Source: Salinimicrobium sp049680855 (lineage in GTDB: Bacteria > Bacteroidota > Bacteroidia > Flavobacteriales > Flavobacteriaceae). From it: DNA of 64,000 nt. This document shows, piece after piece, positions 26,600-35,400 of this stretch. The DNA lies in contig NZ_JBMPGS010000001.1 of assembly GCF_049680855.1 (NCBI RefSeq), positions 930,001 through 994,000 of the forward strand, read 5' to 3'. The notes beneath the pieces are model-generated. The model saw only the letters and a program-made list of their open reading frames with translations, searched no databases and was not told the origin of the DNA. Positions within the stretch are counted from its first letter, which is position 1, and the number at the start of each line of letters is the position of its first letter. Position numbers and translations under genes: made by a program.

Positions 26600-26748
26600 T
26601 AAAATCTTCTCCGCTATTATCTTCTCTATTTATTTTTTCCTTGGCGGAGAGAGAAATCGTCCCCTCGGTGGGGGTTATTTCTTTAAGGTCTGCCTTCGGT
26701 AAGACCAATCGATGGAGCAAATTTCAATTGGTGGCTACCTTCGACTCT

Positions 26749-26764
26749 TTCAAATATGTTACAT
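26749..26764 (-). promoter_or_regulatory. Shared 16-nt motif, copy 1
   Basis: TTCAAATATGTTACAT is identical to 36441-36456. Both copies lie upstream of minus-strand genes of the same element, suggesting a common operator or promoter element. Confidence 0.4.
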
Positions 26765-26834
26765 TTATTGGTAATCGACAATAGGGGGATGGACTTTTCT
26801 CAAATGAAGAATACTTGCAGCTGAAGTTTTTATA

Positions 26835-26864
26835 TAAAAAAAAACCTCTATTATCGTAGAGGTT
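26835..26864 (-). terminator. Terminator of the HUH Rep-like gene
   Basis: The 8-bp stem AACCTCTA/TAGAGGTT (loop 6 nt) is followed on the minus strand by a run of nine T. It lies 25 bp after the stop of the gene ending at 26889. Confidence 0.75.
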
Positions 26865-26888
26865 AAAACACAATAAGGGATATTGGAT

Positions 26889-27500
26889 TTACAGAAGTAA
26901 ATCCCAGTCTGTTCCTTGGATTCCTTGCTTGCTAATGTAGAACACACCCGTATCAGTTGGGTCATATTCCTGTAAGTCTAATTGGTCAGATTTGAAAAAT
27001 TTCTTAATAAACAGCCGTATCTGTGGGAGTAAGCTTTTATCACTACAAAAACACACAAAATGGTTATGGTGCCCATCCCTTACATCATAGGATTCCGTAG
27101 TGAAATAAAACTTGATTTCAGCATCACCAGTCAAAGCCTTAAGGGTGTCATATAGTTTTGTCATCTTATCAAAACAGGTAATTGCACCCATTATGCTTCG
27201 ATAAGAAACTGTTCCAAAGATATCCCATTCCATTCCCCAAAGAAAGTTCTGCATATCATCTCCCTTCCTTATGCACTCTAATAGCTTACTCATCTGTTCC
27301 AATTTCCGCTGAAGCCTAATCTCGTTCTCTATCATAGATTCTAATGAGAAATACTTAATGTGGGATTCAGGTATTACTTTATTTCGGCCTTCCTGTTTAC
27401 GCTCTTTTCCAATTGTTTTGTGTTTTTTATAAAATCGCTGAATTGTGCTTCTACTTGATTTTACTTTAACTATAAATTCATTCATTGTGTAATACTTCAT
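26889..27500 (-). CDS. Putative HUH-endonuclease Rep protein with N-terminal HTH
   Basis: A ~203-residue protein. The start is taken at 27500 (MKYYTMNEFIV, with AAGAGA upstream); the frame is open to 27551. The N-terminus looks like a helix-turn-helix (FIVKVKSSRSTIQRFYKKHK). The rest carries motifs in the order and spacing of rolling-circle Rep proteins: motif I FGTVSY (~95-100), motif II HHNHF (~144-148; His-x-His) and motif III YISK (~188-191; YxxK). The Tyr would be the nucleophile that nicks single-stranded DNA. It lies in a serine-recombinase element next to a gene-free region that could hold an origin. No helicase domain is present. Assignment rests on motifs only. Confidence 0.6.
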   Translation of the reverse strand: MKYYTMNEFIVKVKSSRSTIQRFYKKHKTIGKERKQEGRNKVIPESHIKYFSLESMIENEIRLQRKLEQMSKLLECIRKGDDMQNFLWGMEWDIFGTVSYRSIMGAITCFDKMTKLYDTLKALTGDAEIKFYFTTESYDVRDGHHNHFVCFCSDKSLLPQIRLFIKKFFKSDQLDLQEYDPTDTGVFYISKQGIQGTDWDLLL

Positions 27501-28068
27501 CCATACTAATTCTCTTTTCATTGTTATTTGAATCCTATATATCTTATACATACATAAAGGATTTAAAGGGCGAATAACCCTCTAACTACTTTATATATAC
27601 TTCACTTTTGAGCAAAGTGAATAGTTTTAGCCTCATTCAGGTAAAAAAAAATATTGTGTCATTTTTGAGGCACTTACATGCCCCCACCAGATATTTTGAT
27701 TAAAAATTTTTCATGCAATGTAGGGTGGGTCGTTATTGGTTTGATGATACCCCAGGGGGGAGAGGGGTGTGCTTGTAAAAGAAATAGAGTGTCCTAATGT
27801 TATTGACTTTGAATGGGAAGTAACCTGAAGGCCTTAATATGGATATTGAGGATAGTTAATAAAGGGTGTCTAAACCAGCATTCATGGGTGTTTTCAACTC
27901 TTTAGTCAAAATTAAAACCTTAAAAATATATACCCTTTTACTTGTCATAGTAAGAGGAAATAGTACATGAAATATAATCACTTTTGATAAGGTTAACCGT
28001 AGTTTGTAGTCAGTAAAGTTTTTTATATTTAACAACTTATTATTAATTATCGAACCAACCATATATTT
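27501..28068. other. Divergent intergenic region between rep-like gene and hsdM
   Basis: About 570 bp without a gene. It contains G/C-rich tracts unusual for this AT-rich area (CCCCAGGGGGGAGAGGGG near 27750, TGCCCCCACC near 27680). It must hold both divergent promoters and is a plausible location for a nick site or origin for the Rep-like protein. No classical hairpin origin is obvious. Confidence 0.4.
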
Positions 28069-29643
28069 ATGGCTAAAAAAGCTAAGGCCAAAAAAGAAAA
28101 GAGCATGGAGGAATCCTTATGGGATTCAGCCAACAGTTTAAGGGGAACTGTAGAGTCTTCAGAATACAAACACGTAGTACTTGGATTAATCTTCCTGAAG
28201 TTCGCAAGCGATAAATTCGAAAATCGAAAGCAGGAGCTTATCAGTGAGGGTAAGGAGAAATTTGTGGATATGACGGAGTTCTACACCATGAAGAACGTAT
28301 TTTATCTTCCTCCAGATTCTCGTTGGAGTTATATCAAAGACAATAGTAAGCAGGATGATATCGCTATTAAGATTGATACTGCTTTGTTTACTATTGAGAA
28401 GAATAACCCATCTCTCAAAGGTGCGTTACCAGATAATTATTTCTCCCGTCTTAATATGGATGTGAGTAAGCTTAGTTCTCTTATTGATACCATCAACAAC
28501 ATTGACACACAAAAGGACAAGTCTGAAGACATTGTTGGACGAGTTTATGAGTATTTCTTGTCTAAATTCGCTTTAAAGGAAGGAAAGGGTAAGGGTGAGT
28601 ATTATACCCCAAAAAGTATAGTTAATCTTATTACCGAAATGATAGAACCTTACCAGGGAAAGATATATGACCCTGCATGTGGTTCTGGTGGTATGTTCGT
28701 ACAATCCGTTAAATTCATTGAATCTCACCATGGAGACAAAAAAGAGGTGAGTATCTATGGTCAGGAATATACCTCGACCACTTATAAGCTTGCAAAGATG
28801 AATCTGGCTATACGAGGTATATCTGCTAATCTTGGTGATGTTCCAGCCGATACCTTTGCCCGTGACCAACACCCAGACCTAAAAGCTGATTTTATTATGG
28901 CCAACCCACCATTTAACCAATCTAAATGGCGTGCGGAGAACGAATTAATAGATGACCCACGCTGGGCTGGTTACGAAGTGCCACCAGTAAGTAATGCTAA
29001 TTATGCCTGGATTCTAAATATGGTATCCAAGTTATCGCATAATGGTGTAGCTGGGTTTATTCTTGCCAATGGTGCTATATCTGGCGGTGGTGAAGAGTAC
29101 AAGATTAGAAAGAAACTAATTGAGAACAGATTAGTTGAAGCTATTATTATTCTCCCTCGTAATATGTTCTATACCACTGATATTAGTGTTACCTTATGGA
29201 TTTTAAATAATAATAAAACCGAACGAACAGTTGACAAAGGTGATACGCAAAGATATTACCGAAATCGTAGGGATGAAATACTGTTTATGGACCTCCGCCA
29301 GCGTGGTATTCCATTTGAAAAAAAGTATATCCAGTTCTCTGAAGATGATATAAAAAATATCACTGATACTTACCATGCCTGGCAGGAAGCACGACATGAA
29401 ACCGATTATCAAGATGTGGCTGAATTCTGTTATTCAGCAGATATTCAGGAGGTAAGAAAAAAAGACTATTCTTTGGTTCCCAGTAAATATATCGAATTCA
29501 TTAACAGAGATGAATCTATAGATTTTGATGAGAAAATGACCGAGTTGAAAACTGAATTTTCTGACTTACTTAAAAAAGAAGAAAAATCTAAAGCCGCTTT
29601 GTTGAACGTATTTAAGGAGCTGGGATATGAGGTCAAATTCTAA
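28069..29643 (+). CDS. hsdM: Type I restriction-modification DNA methyltransferase, HsdM
   Basis: This 524-residue N6-adenine methyltransferase subunit has the N-terminal HsdM domain (SLWDSANSLRGTVESSEYKH). The methylase domain starts GEYYTPKSIVNLI, with the AdoMet motif DPACGSGGMF near residue 205 and the catalytic NPPF near residue 279. Together with HsdS it methylates host target sites. It overlaps hsdS by 17 bp. The operon is divergent from the HUH Rep-like gene. Confidence 0.95.
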   Translation: MAKKAKAKKEKSMEESLWDSANSLRGTVESSEYKHVVLGLIFLKFASDKFENRKQELISEGKEKFVDMTEFYTMKNVFYLPPDSRWSYIKDNSKQDDIAIKIDTALFTIEKNNPSLKGALPDNYFSRLNMDVSKLSSLIDTINNIDTQKDKSEDIVGRVYEYFLSKFALKEGKGKGEYYTPKSIVNLITEMIEPYQGKIYDPACGSGGMFVQSVKFIESHHGDKKEVSIYGQEYTSTTYKLAKMNLAIRGISANLGDVPADTFARDQHPDLKADFIMANPPFNQSKWRAENELIDDPRWAGYEVPPVSNANYAWILNMVSKLSHNGVAGFILANGAISGGGEEYKIRKKLIENRLVEAIIILPRNMFYTTDISVTLWILNNNKTERTVDKGDTQRYYRNRRDEILFMDLRQRGIPFEKKYIQFSEDDIKNITDTYHAWQEARHETDYQDVAEFCYSADIQEVRKKDYSLVPSKYIEFINRDESIDFDEKMTELKTEFSDLLKKEEKSKAALLNVFKELGYEVKF

Positions 29644-30790
29644 AACGCTTGGTTCTTATATTCAGAAGGTTGATATACGAAATAGGAACTTGCAGGTTGA
29701 TGACTTGAGGGGACTTAGTATGACTAAAGAGTTCCGTAAATCCACCTCGAATATTGTAGGAACTGATATGTCACGTTATAAGATTGTTGAACCAGGAAAG
29801 TTTGCCTGTGATTTTATGTCAGTTATTCGAGTCCATAAGTTACCAGTTGTATTAAACACCGAAGAAAATGCTGTAATAGTTTCTCCAGCCTATACTGTAT
29901 TTGAAGTGATTGATGAGAATGAACTGATACCTGAATATTTAATGATGTGGTTTAGGAGGTCAGAGTTTGATAGGTATGCTGATTTTAAATGCGATAGTGC
30001 TATTCGTGGAGGATTTGGCTGGGATGAGTTATGTGAGGTAGTACTCCCTATCCCATCCCCAGCAAAACAACGTGAAATAGTTAATGAATATAACACGGTG
30101 GTAAACCGAATCAAACTTAATGAAGAACTTAATCTAAAACTTGAAGAAACTGCCCATACATTATTTTCCAGGTGGTTTGGTGTTGGTGAGGAAAATTCTT
30201 CGATTCCAGTTGACCTCAGTAAATATATCCAATTCAATCCAAAAGAAACTATCCCTAAAGGTCGAAAAGCTCCGTATATCGAAATGAGCGTTCTCAACGA
30301 AACTCATATGTCCATTGATTCATATAGATATCGTCCCTATAAATCTGGTACTAAATTTCAGAATGGGGATACTTTGTTTGCACGAATTACTCCTTGCTTA
30401 GAGAATGGTAAGACTGGCTTCGTCCAAATTTTACCCAGGGATGAGATAGCTTTTGGTTCAACGGAATTTATTGTTATGAGACCCAAAATTGGAACAAGTA
30501 AATTTTGGGTATATTGTTTAGCTCGCAATATAAACTTTAGAGATTATGCGATTAGTAGTATGACAGGTACCTCTGGTCGTCAGAGAGTTCATACAGACTA
30601 TCTCAAGTCCTTCAAAGTGAGCAAAGTGGAAGGAGGTGAAATGAGTAAATTCGAAAACTTAGTAGCACCACTATTTGATAGTATAAAATCATATTCAGAT
30701 GAAATAAAATGTCTGGTTCAACTTCGAGAGGTTATCTTAGGTAAGATGTCTACCGTATCCAAATCTATCATGGCTAATGAAATTCACTGA
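29627..30790 (+). CDS. hsdS: Type I restriction-modification specificity subunit, HsdS
   Basis: This 387-residue subunit recognises DNA through two target recognition domains, ~1-150 and ~200-345. They are separated by helical spacers (LPIPSPAKQREIVNEYNTVVNRIKLNEELNLKLEETAHTLF and the C-terminal helix). It overlaps hsdM by 17 bp and hsdR by 14 bp. I found no second, silent or inverted hsdS fragment in the window, so recombination-driven switching of specificity is not evident. Confidence 0.92.
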   Translation: MRSNSKTLGSYIQKVDIRNRNLQVDDLRGLSMTKEFRKSTSNIVGTDMSRYKIVEPGKFACDFMSVIRVHKLPVVLNTEENAVIVSPAYTVFEVIDENELIPEYLMMWFRRSEFDRYADFKCDSAIRGGFGWDELCEVVLPIPSPAKQREIVNEYNTVVNRIKLNEELNLKLEETAHTLFSRWFGVGEENSSIPVDLSKYIQFNPKETIPKGRKAPYIEMSVLNETHMSIDSYRYRPYKSGTKFQNGDTLFARITPCLENGKTGFVQILPRDEIAFGSTEFIVMRPKIGTSKFWVYCLARNINFRDYAISSMTGTSGRQRVHTDYLKSFKVSKVEGGEMSKFENLVAPLFDSIKSYSDEIKCLVQLREVILGKMSTVSKSIMANEIH

Positions 30791-33700
30791 AGAAAACTTG
30801 GAACAGGCTTTTATAACTCATCTTAAGGAAGAGAGGTACACGTATGTTTCTGGAAAAGATATACAACGAGAAGAATCTCAGGTGTTATTAAAGGATGACC
30901 TCAAAGCTTTTCTTTTTAGTCAATACGAGGGTAATGATATTACCCGAAACGAAGTGGAGTCAGTTATTCGTAAACTTGAGATGTATCCAGCTTCAGATTT
31001 ATATGAATCCAATAAAGCTATTTCCAGGTTAATCAGTGATGGATTTTTACTTAAACGAGAAGACCGTAACGAGAAAGACCTATATATTCAACTCATAGAT
31101 TATTCTCCCATTGATAGCAACATTTACAAAGTAGTAAACCAATTGGAGATTGTTGGATATCAAAAACGTATACCCGATGGAATTATTTACGTTAATGGGA
31201 TTCCCCTGGTGGTGTTGGAATTTAAAACTGCTATTCAGGAGAACACAACAGTTCATAATGCGTTCACCCAATTAACTGTCCGATATAATCGAGATATCCC
31301 AGAGTTATTCAAGTATAATGCATTCTGTATCATCAGTGATGGAGTGAACACCCGTGCAGGTTCTTTTTTTGCTGGATACGAATATTATTATTCCTGGCGT
31401 AAAGTAGGACCAGAGGATAAACGAGAAGTAGATGGTATAAGTTCTTTATACACTATGGTAAAAGGCATGCTTAACCGTAAACGTCTTCGTGATGTGGTGC
31501 ACAATTTCATTTATTTACCAGATTCATCCAAGAAAGATGAAAAGATTGTTTGTAGGTACCCACAATACTATGCTACCCGTAAGTTGTTTGATAATATCAA
31601 AGAACATCAAAAACCCAATGGAGATGGTAAGGGTGGAACCTATTTTGGAGCGACAGGTTGTGGTAAGAGCTTCACAATGTTATTTCTCACAAGGCTGTTG
31701 ATGAAATCGGTTCATTTCTCCAGTCCCACCATTATTTTAATTACCGACCGTACCGATTTAGATGACCAGTTATCGGAGCAGTTTACCAACGCGAAGCAGT
31801 ATGTGGGGGATAATGAGATTAAAAGTGTAGAGAGCAGGGAGCAACTTAAAGAATTGCTTAAAAACAGAAATAGTGGAGGTGTATTTTTAACCACTATCCA
31901 TAAGTTCACTGAAGATACAGATTTACTCACCAACCGTACAAATGTAATTTGTATTAGTGATGAAGCTCACCGTTCCCAGATAAACCTGGACCAGAAAATA
32001 AAAATTACTAAGGATGGTGTGAAGAAAACCTATGGTTTTGCTAAATACCTCCATGATTCTTTACCTAATGCAACTTATGTTGGATTCACAGGAACGCCTG
32101 TAGATGCCACTTTGGATGTTTTTGGTGATGTGGTAGACTCATACACCATGACTGAAAGTGAGAAGGATGGTATTACAAAGAAGATAGTTTATGAAGGTAG
32201 AGCAGCAAAAGTAATACTCGATAACCGAAAGCTGGAAGAAATTGAAGAATATTATTCGAGGGTTGCAGATGAAGGTGCTAATGAATACCAGGTAGAGGAA
32301 AGTAAGAAACAAATGGCTAACATGAATGCCATTTTAGGAGACCCTCATCGCATTAAGGCAATTGCTGAAGACTTCGTTTATCACTATGAGAAAAGAGTCA
32401 CTGAAGGGGCTACAGTGAAGGGAAAAGCCATGTTTGTTGCTTCAAGTAGACCGATAGCGTTTCAACTTTATACGAATATTACAGATATAAGACCCCATTG
32501 GGCTGAAGAAAGAAAACACGAACCAGGAGCCAAACTTTCAGATAAGGATAAGCGGGAATTAAAGCCTACCAAAATGATTGAGATGGTAATGACCCGTGGG
32601 AAGGATGACCATGAAGAAATGTATAATGCCTTAGGAACAAAAGAAGACCGTAAGGAACTCGACAGGCAGTTCAAGAATGAGAAATCTAATTTTAAAATAG
32701 CCATTGTGGTGGATATGTGGCTTACTGGTTTTGATGTGCCGTTTCTTGATTCAATATATATAGATAAGCCACTTCAAAAGCATAATTTAATCCAAACTAT
32801 TTCAAGAGTTAACCGAAACTTTAAGGGTAAGGATAAAGGTTTAGTGGTTGATTATATCGGGATAAAGAAGCAGATGAACCTTGCTTTAAAGCAGTATTCT
32901 GCTATAGACCGTGACAAGTTTGAAGATATTGACCAAAGCATCACTGTGGTTAAAGATAATCTAAACTTGCTATCTAAAATCTTCTACAAGTTTGATTCTA
33001 CCAAGTATTTTATAGGTACTTCTGCTGAGCAGCTGGAGTGTCTTAACCAGGCTGTGGAATTCGTTCAGATTACCCAAGACCTGGAAAGACGGTTTATGAA
33101 TATTGTGAAACGTCTTAAAGCAGCCTATGATATATGTTGTGCAAGCGATGAATTCGGCACCAAGGAACGGGATGAGATTCATTTTTATCTGGCTGTTAAA
33201 TCCATTGTTCATAAGCTTACCAAAGGCGATGCACCCGATACTGCACAAATGAATGCCAAGGTTCGTGAGATGATTCAGGAGGCTCTTGATAGTGATGGAG
33301 TAGAGGAAATCTACGCTATGGGTGAGAAAGACCAGGTGAATATTTTTGATGAGGATTATCTGGCAAAGGTGGAGAAGATTAAACTCCCAAATACCAGGAT
33401 AAAACTACTTCAGAAGTTACTCAAGAAAGCCATTGACGATTTTGGTAAAGTGAACAAAGCCCAGGGAGTAGATTTCTCAAATAAGTTCAAATCGTTGGTG
33501 GATAGATACAACGAACGTAAGGAAGATGATGTGTTGAGAAGCGAAGTGTTGGACGAATTTACTGATGAAATTTTAGCGCTATATAACGCCCTAAGAGAGG
33601 AGCAACAATCATTTAAAGGTTTGGGTATAGATTTCGAGGAAAAAGCCTTCTACGATATCCTAAAGTCCCTTGCAAATAAGTATGACTTCAAATATCCTGA

Positions 33701-33917
33701 AGATAGATTAATTACCTTATCTAAAGCCGTCAAGGACGTGGTTGATGACCTTACCAAGTATACAGATTGGAGTAAAAGAGCCGACATCAAAGCAGAGCTA
33801 AAAGTAGATTTGATAATGCTATTGGCAGAACATGATTACCCGCCTGTGGACCGTGATGAGGTGTACCAGGAAATCTTTGAACAGGCAGAGAATTTTAAGA
33901 AGAGAACAATTATTTAA
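30777..33917 (+). CDS. hsdR: Type I restriction endonuclease subunit, HsdR
   Basis: This 1046-residue motor-nuclease subunit cleaves unmodified DNA. The PD-ExK nuclease motif is PDGIIYVNGIPLVVLEFK (Asp ~134, Glu-x-Lys ~147). The SF2 motor has Walker A GATGCGKS (~291), DEAH (~395) and the GFTGTP motif, followed by a helical C-terminal domain. It is full length and intact. It overlaps hsdS and is followed after 24 bp by two non-RM genes on the same strand. Confidence 0.95.
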   Translation: MKFTEENLEQAFITHLKEERYTYVSGKDIQREESQVLLKDDLKAFLFSQYEGNDITRNEVESVIRKLEMYPASDLYESNKAISRLISDGFLLKREDRNEKDLYIQLIDYSPIDSNIYKVVNQLEIVGYQKRIPDGIIYVNGIPLVVLEFKTAIQENTTVHNAFTQLTVRYNRDIPELFKYNAFCIISDGVNTRAGSFFAGYEYYYSWRKVGPEDKREVDGISSLYTMVKGMLNRKRLRDVVHNFIYLPDSSKKDEKIVCRYPQYYATRKLFDNIKEHQKPNGDGKGGTYFGATGCGKSFTMLFLTRLLMKSVHFSSPTIILITDRTDLDDQLSEQFTNAKQYVGDNEIKSVESREQLKELLKNRNSGGVFLTTIHKFTEDTDLLTNRTNVICISDEAHRSQINLDQKIKITKDGVKKTYGFAKYLHDSLPNATYVGFTGTPVDATLDVFGDVVDSYTMTESEKDGITKKIVYEGRAAKVILDNRKLEEIEEYYSRVADEGANEYQVEESKKQMANMNAILGDPHRIKAIAEDFVYHYEKRVTEGATVKGKAMFVASSRPIAFQLYTNITDIRPHWAEERKHEPGAKLSDKDKRELKPTKMIEMVMTRGKDDHEEMYNALGTKEDRKELDRQFKNEKSNFKIAIVVDMWLTGFDVPFLDSIYIDKPLQKHNLIQTISRVNRNFKGKDKGLVVDYIGIKKQMNLALKQYSAIDRDKFEDIDQSITVVKDNLNLLSKIFYKFDSTKYFIGTSAEQLECLNQAVEFVQITQDLERRFMNIVKRLKAAYDICCASDEFGTKERDEIHFYLAVKSIVHKLTKGDAPDTAQMNAKVREMIQEALDSDGVEEIYAMGEKDQVNIFDEDYLAKVEKIKLPNTRIKLLQKLLKKAIDDFGKVNKAQGVDFSNKFKSLVDRYNERKEDDVLRSEVLDEFTDEILALYNALREEQQSFKGLGIDFEEKAFYDILKSLANKYDFKYPEDRLITLSKAVKDVVDDLTKYTDWSKRADIKAELKVDLIMLLAEHDYPPVDRDEVYQEIFEQAENFKKRTII

Positions 33918-33941
33918 TTCCATAGTAATCTCATTGGCCTT

Positions 33942-34442
33942 ATGTTATCAAGTGAAGAAGTACACTATTTTTTAAAACTGAATAAAGTATTAGAGGACCC
34001 GAATATACTTGTTGATTTAAGCCAGAAAAGGAATCGTTTGGAACTAATTTCCATACAAGATAGGGACCATAAATTCAGAATGGACATCACTACTAATCCA
34101 AAAATAGTACTGAAGGCTACTATTCATCATTTTGAAACCAATTCCTATTTGGGGCTTATGCGGATTGACTTTCGTGGTAGGCATAAAAACCCAGAAGAAG
34201 TACTCGATACTTTACCTGAAAAGTTGAAACGTTTTAGAGGCAAATGGTTTGATATTGATGAACCTCATATGCACGTATTCGTTGAAGATTATTCCGACTT
34301 GGCCTGGGCGGTTCCTCTTAGTGAAACTAATTTTGGGATTCAGGAAATCAAAGAAATGTCTGACATATGTGATTTAATACGTAATTTCGCTAAAGAAATA
34401 AATTTAACTTCTGAGCTGTTTATACAACAAGCAATACTGTGA
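33942..34442 (+). CDS. DUF6978-like protein
   Basis: This is a 166-residue cytosolic protein. Its content (RNRLELISIQDRDHKFRMDI, HHFETNSYLGLMRIDFRG, HMHVFVEDYSDLAWAVPL) resembles the DUF6978 family, small proteins that often accompany DUF1828/DUF1829 genes. No catalytic motif is visible, though several His (HHF, HMH) are present. Its stop overlaps the GTG start of the next gene (GTGA), so the two products are probably made together. It could be an antitoxin-like or immunity partner; this is inference. Confidence 0.62.
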   Translation: MLSSEEVHYFLKLNKVLEDPNILVDLSQKRNRLELISIQDRDHKFRMDITTNPKIVLKATIHHFETNSYLGLMRIDFRGRHKNPEEVLDTLPEKLKRFRGKWFDIDEPHMHVFVEDYSDLAWAVPLSETNFGIQEIKEMSDICDLIRNFAKEINLTSELFIQQAIL

Positions 34443-35224
34443 ACTGGGTAAATACATATGTCGATGAGTACTATCGCTGGTTACGTCAGAAAACCGTAAT
34501 TCAGGAGGGTGATTATTCTGAATGGGTTCTAATTGATACCCCTTTCCTTGGTGCTTTCAATGATACGATAGAGATTTACGCTAAAAAAAACGGTGCATAC
34601 ATTACTTTGAGCGATAATGGGGAAACTCTTAATAATTTAGAGCTTCAAGGCCTTCATTTCCAAGGCTCCAAAAAAAGAAGAAGTATTTTGGATTCTATTT
34701 TGGTTAACCATGGTGTTAAATTAGTCGAGGATGAATTACTGTTGGAAACCCATTTCGATAACTTCTCCCAGTCGAAACATAACTTCCTAAATGCCATTAT
34801 TGAAATCAATGATTTGTACGTTTTATCGCAGCATAACGTTGCGGGAATCTTTAAAGAAGATGTTCGTGCCTTCCTTGATAAAAATGGATTGATTTACACT
34901 CCTGATTTTATCTCCAAGGGTACTACAGGTTTGGAGTTTACTTTTGACTTTCAAATCGCTCAAAGGAATAAAGAGGTTGTGATTAAATCATTTAATACAA
35001 TTAACAAGTCCAATTTACCCAACTTTCTTTTCTCTTGGGATGACATAAAACCCGTTAGAGAAAAGGTTACGAAAAAAGAGGTAAAGGCCATTGCCTTTAT
35101 AAATGATGTTGCAAAGGAAGTTAAAAAGGAGTTTTTGGATGCACTGACTTCAAGAGATGCCGAATATATTTTGTGGACCGAGCGAAATACTGAGGAGAAT
35201 CTCAGATTACTATCCGCAGCATAA
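34439..35224 (+). CDS. DUF1828/DUF1829 domain protein
   Basis: This 261-residue protein has two domains. A DUF1828-like half covers ~25-120: WVLIDTPFLGAFNDTIEIYAKKNGAYITLSDNGETLNNLE. A DUF1829-like half covers ~150-240: FISKGTTGLEFTFDFQIA ... KEVKAIAFINDV. It starts with GTG at 34439, coupled to the upstream gene by a 4-bp overlap. The family is common in defence and mobile islands, but its biochemical role is unknown. A hairpin follows at 35249. Confidence 0.75.
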   Translation: MNWVNTYVDEYYRWLRQKTVIQEGDYSEWVLIDTPFLGAFNDTIEIYAKKNGAYITLSDNGETLNNLELQGLHFQGSKKRRSILDSILVNHGVKLVEDELLLETHFDNFSQSKHNFLNAIIEINDLYVLSQHNVAGIFKEDVRAFLDKNGLIYTPDFISKGTTGLEFTFDFQIAQRNKEVVIKSFNTINKSNLPNFLFSWDDIKPVREKVTKKEVKAIAFINDVAKEVKKEFLDALTSRDAEYILWTERNTEENLRLLSAA

Positions 35225-35248
35225 ATTGATGAAACATTTCCCATCCTC

Positions 35249-35270
35249 TAAAACATGTAATCATGTTTTA
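35249..35270 (+). terminator. Hairpin after the hsd-DUF operon
   Basis: A perfect 9-bp stem TAAAACATG/CATGTTTTA with loop TAAT, followed by a short CTTTT tract, 25 bp after the last gene. It is AT-rich, so it could be a weak terminator or an operator for the resolvase. Confidence 0.45.
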
Positions 35271-35372
35271 CTTTTAGGGTATACTTAATTATTAAATCGT
35301 ATATGAGGTCCCCAAAGCCCCCATTTTCCGTGGTAATGTTTTAAAATAAACAAGACCCTAAAAATAAAACAT

Positions 35373-35380
35373 TATATTTG
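35373..35380 (+). promoter_or_regulatory. Bacteroidota -7 box upstream of the resolvase
   Basis: TATATTTG is an exact TAnnTTTG match, 20 bp before the ATG at 35401. No clear -33 TTG is seen. Confidence 0.4.
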
Positions 35381-35400
35381 TCTTATAACTCTTAAAGACA

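Larger units (their letters stand above)
26580..26888. other. Leader region upstream of the recombinase operon
   Basis: This holds the HUH-gene terminator (26835-26864) and the 16-nt motif TTCAAATATGTTACAT (26749-26764). On the minus strand, 26720-26580 is a 46-codon open frame with no ATG (possible TTG start, KADLKEITPTEGTISLSAKEK) that overlaps the 52-residue ORF by 20 nt. It could be a very small gene or a leader; I do not claim it. Confidence 0.35.

Noticed and set aside
27640..27760. CRISPR array or repeat cluster in the GC-tract region
   Set aside because: No regularly spaced direct repeats are present; only short homopolymer-like G/C tracts. I found no CRISPR array or cas gene anywhere in the window.
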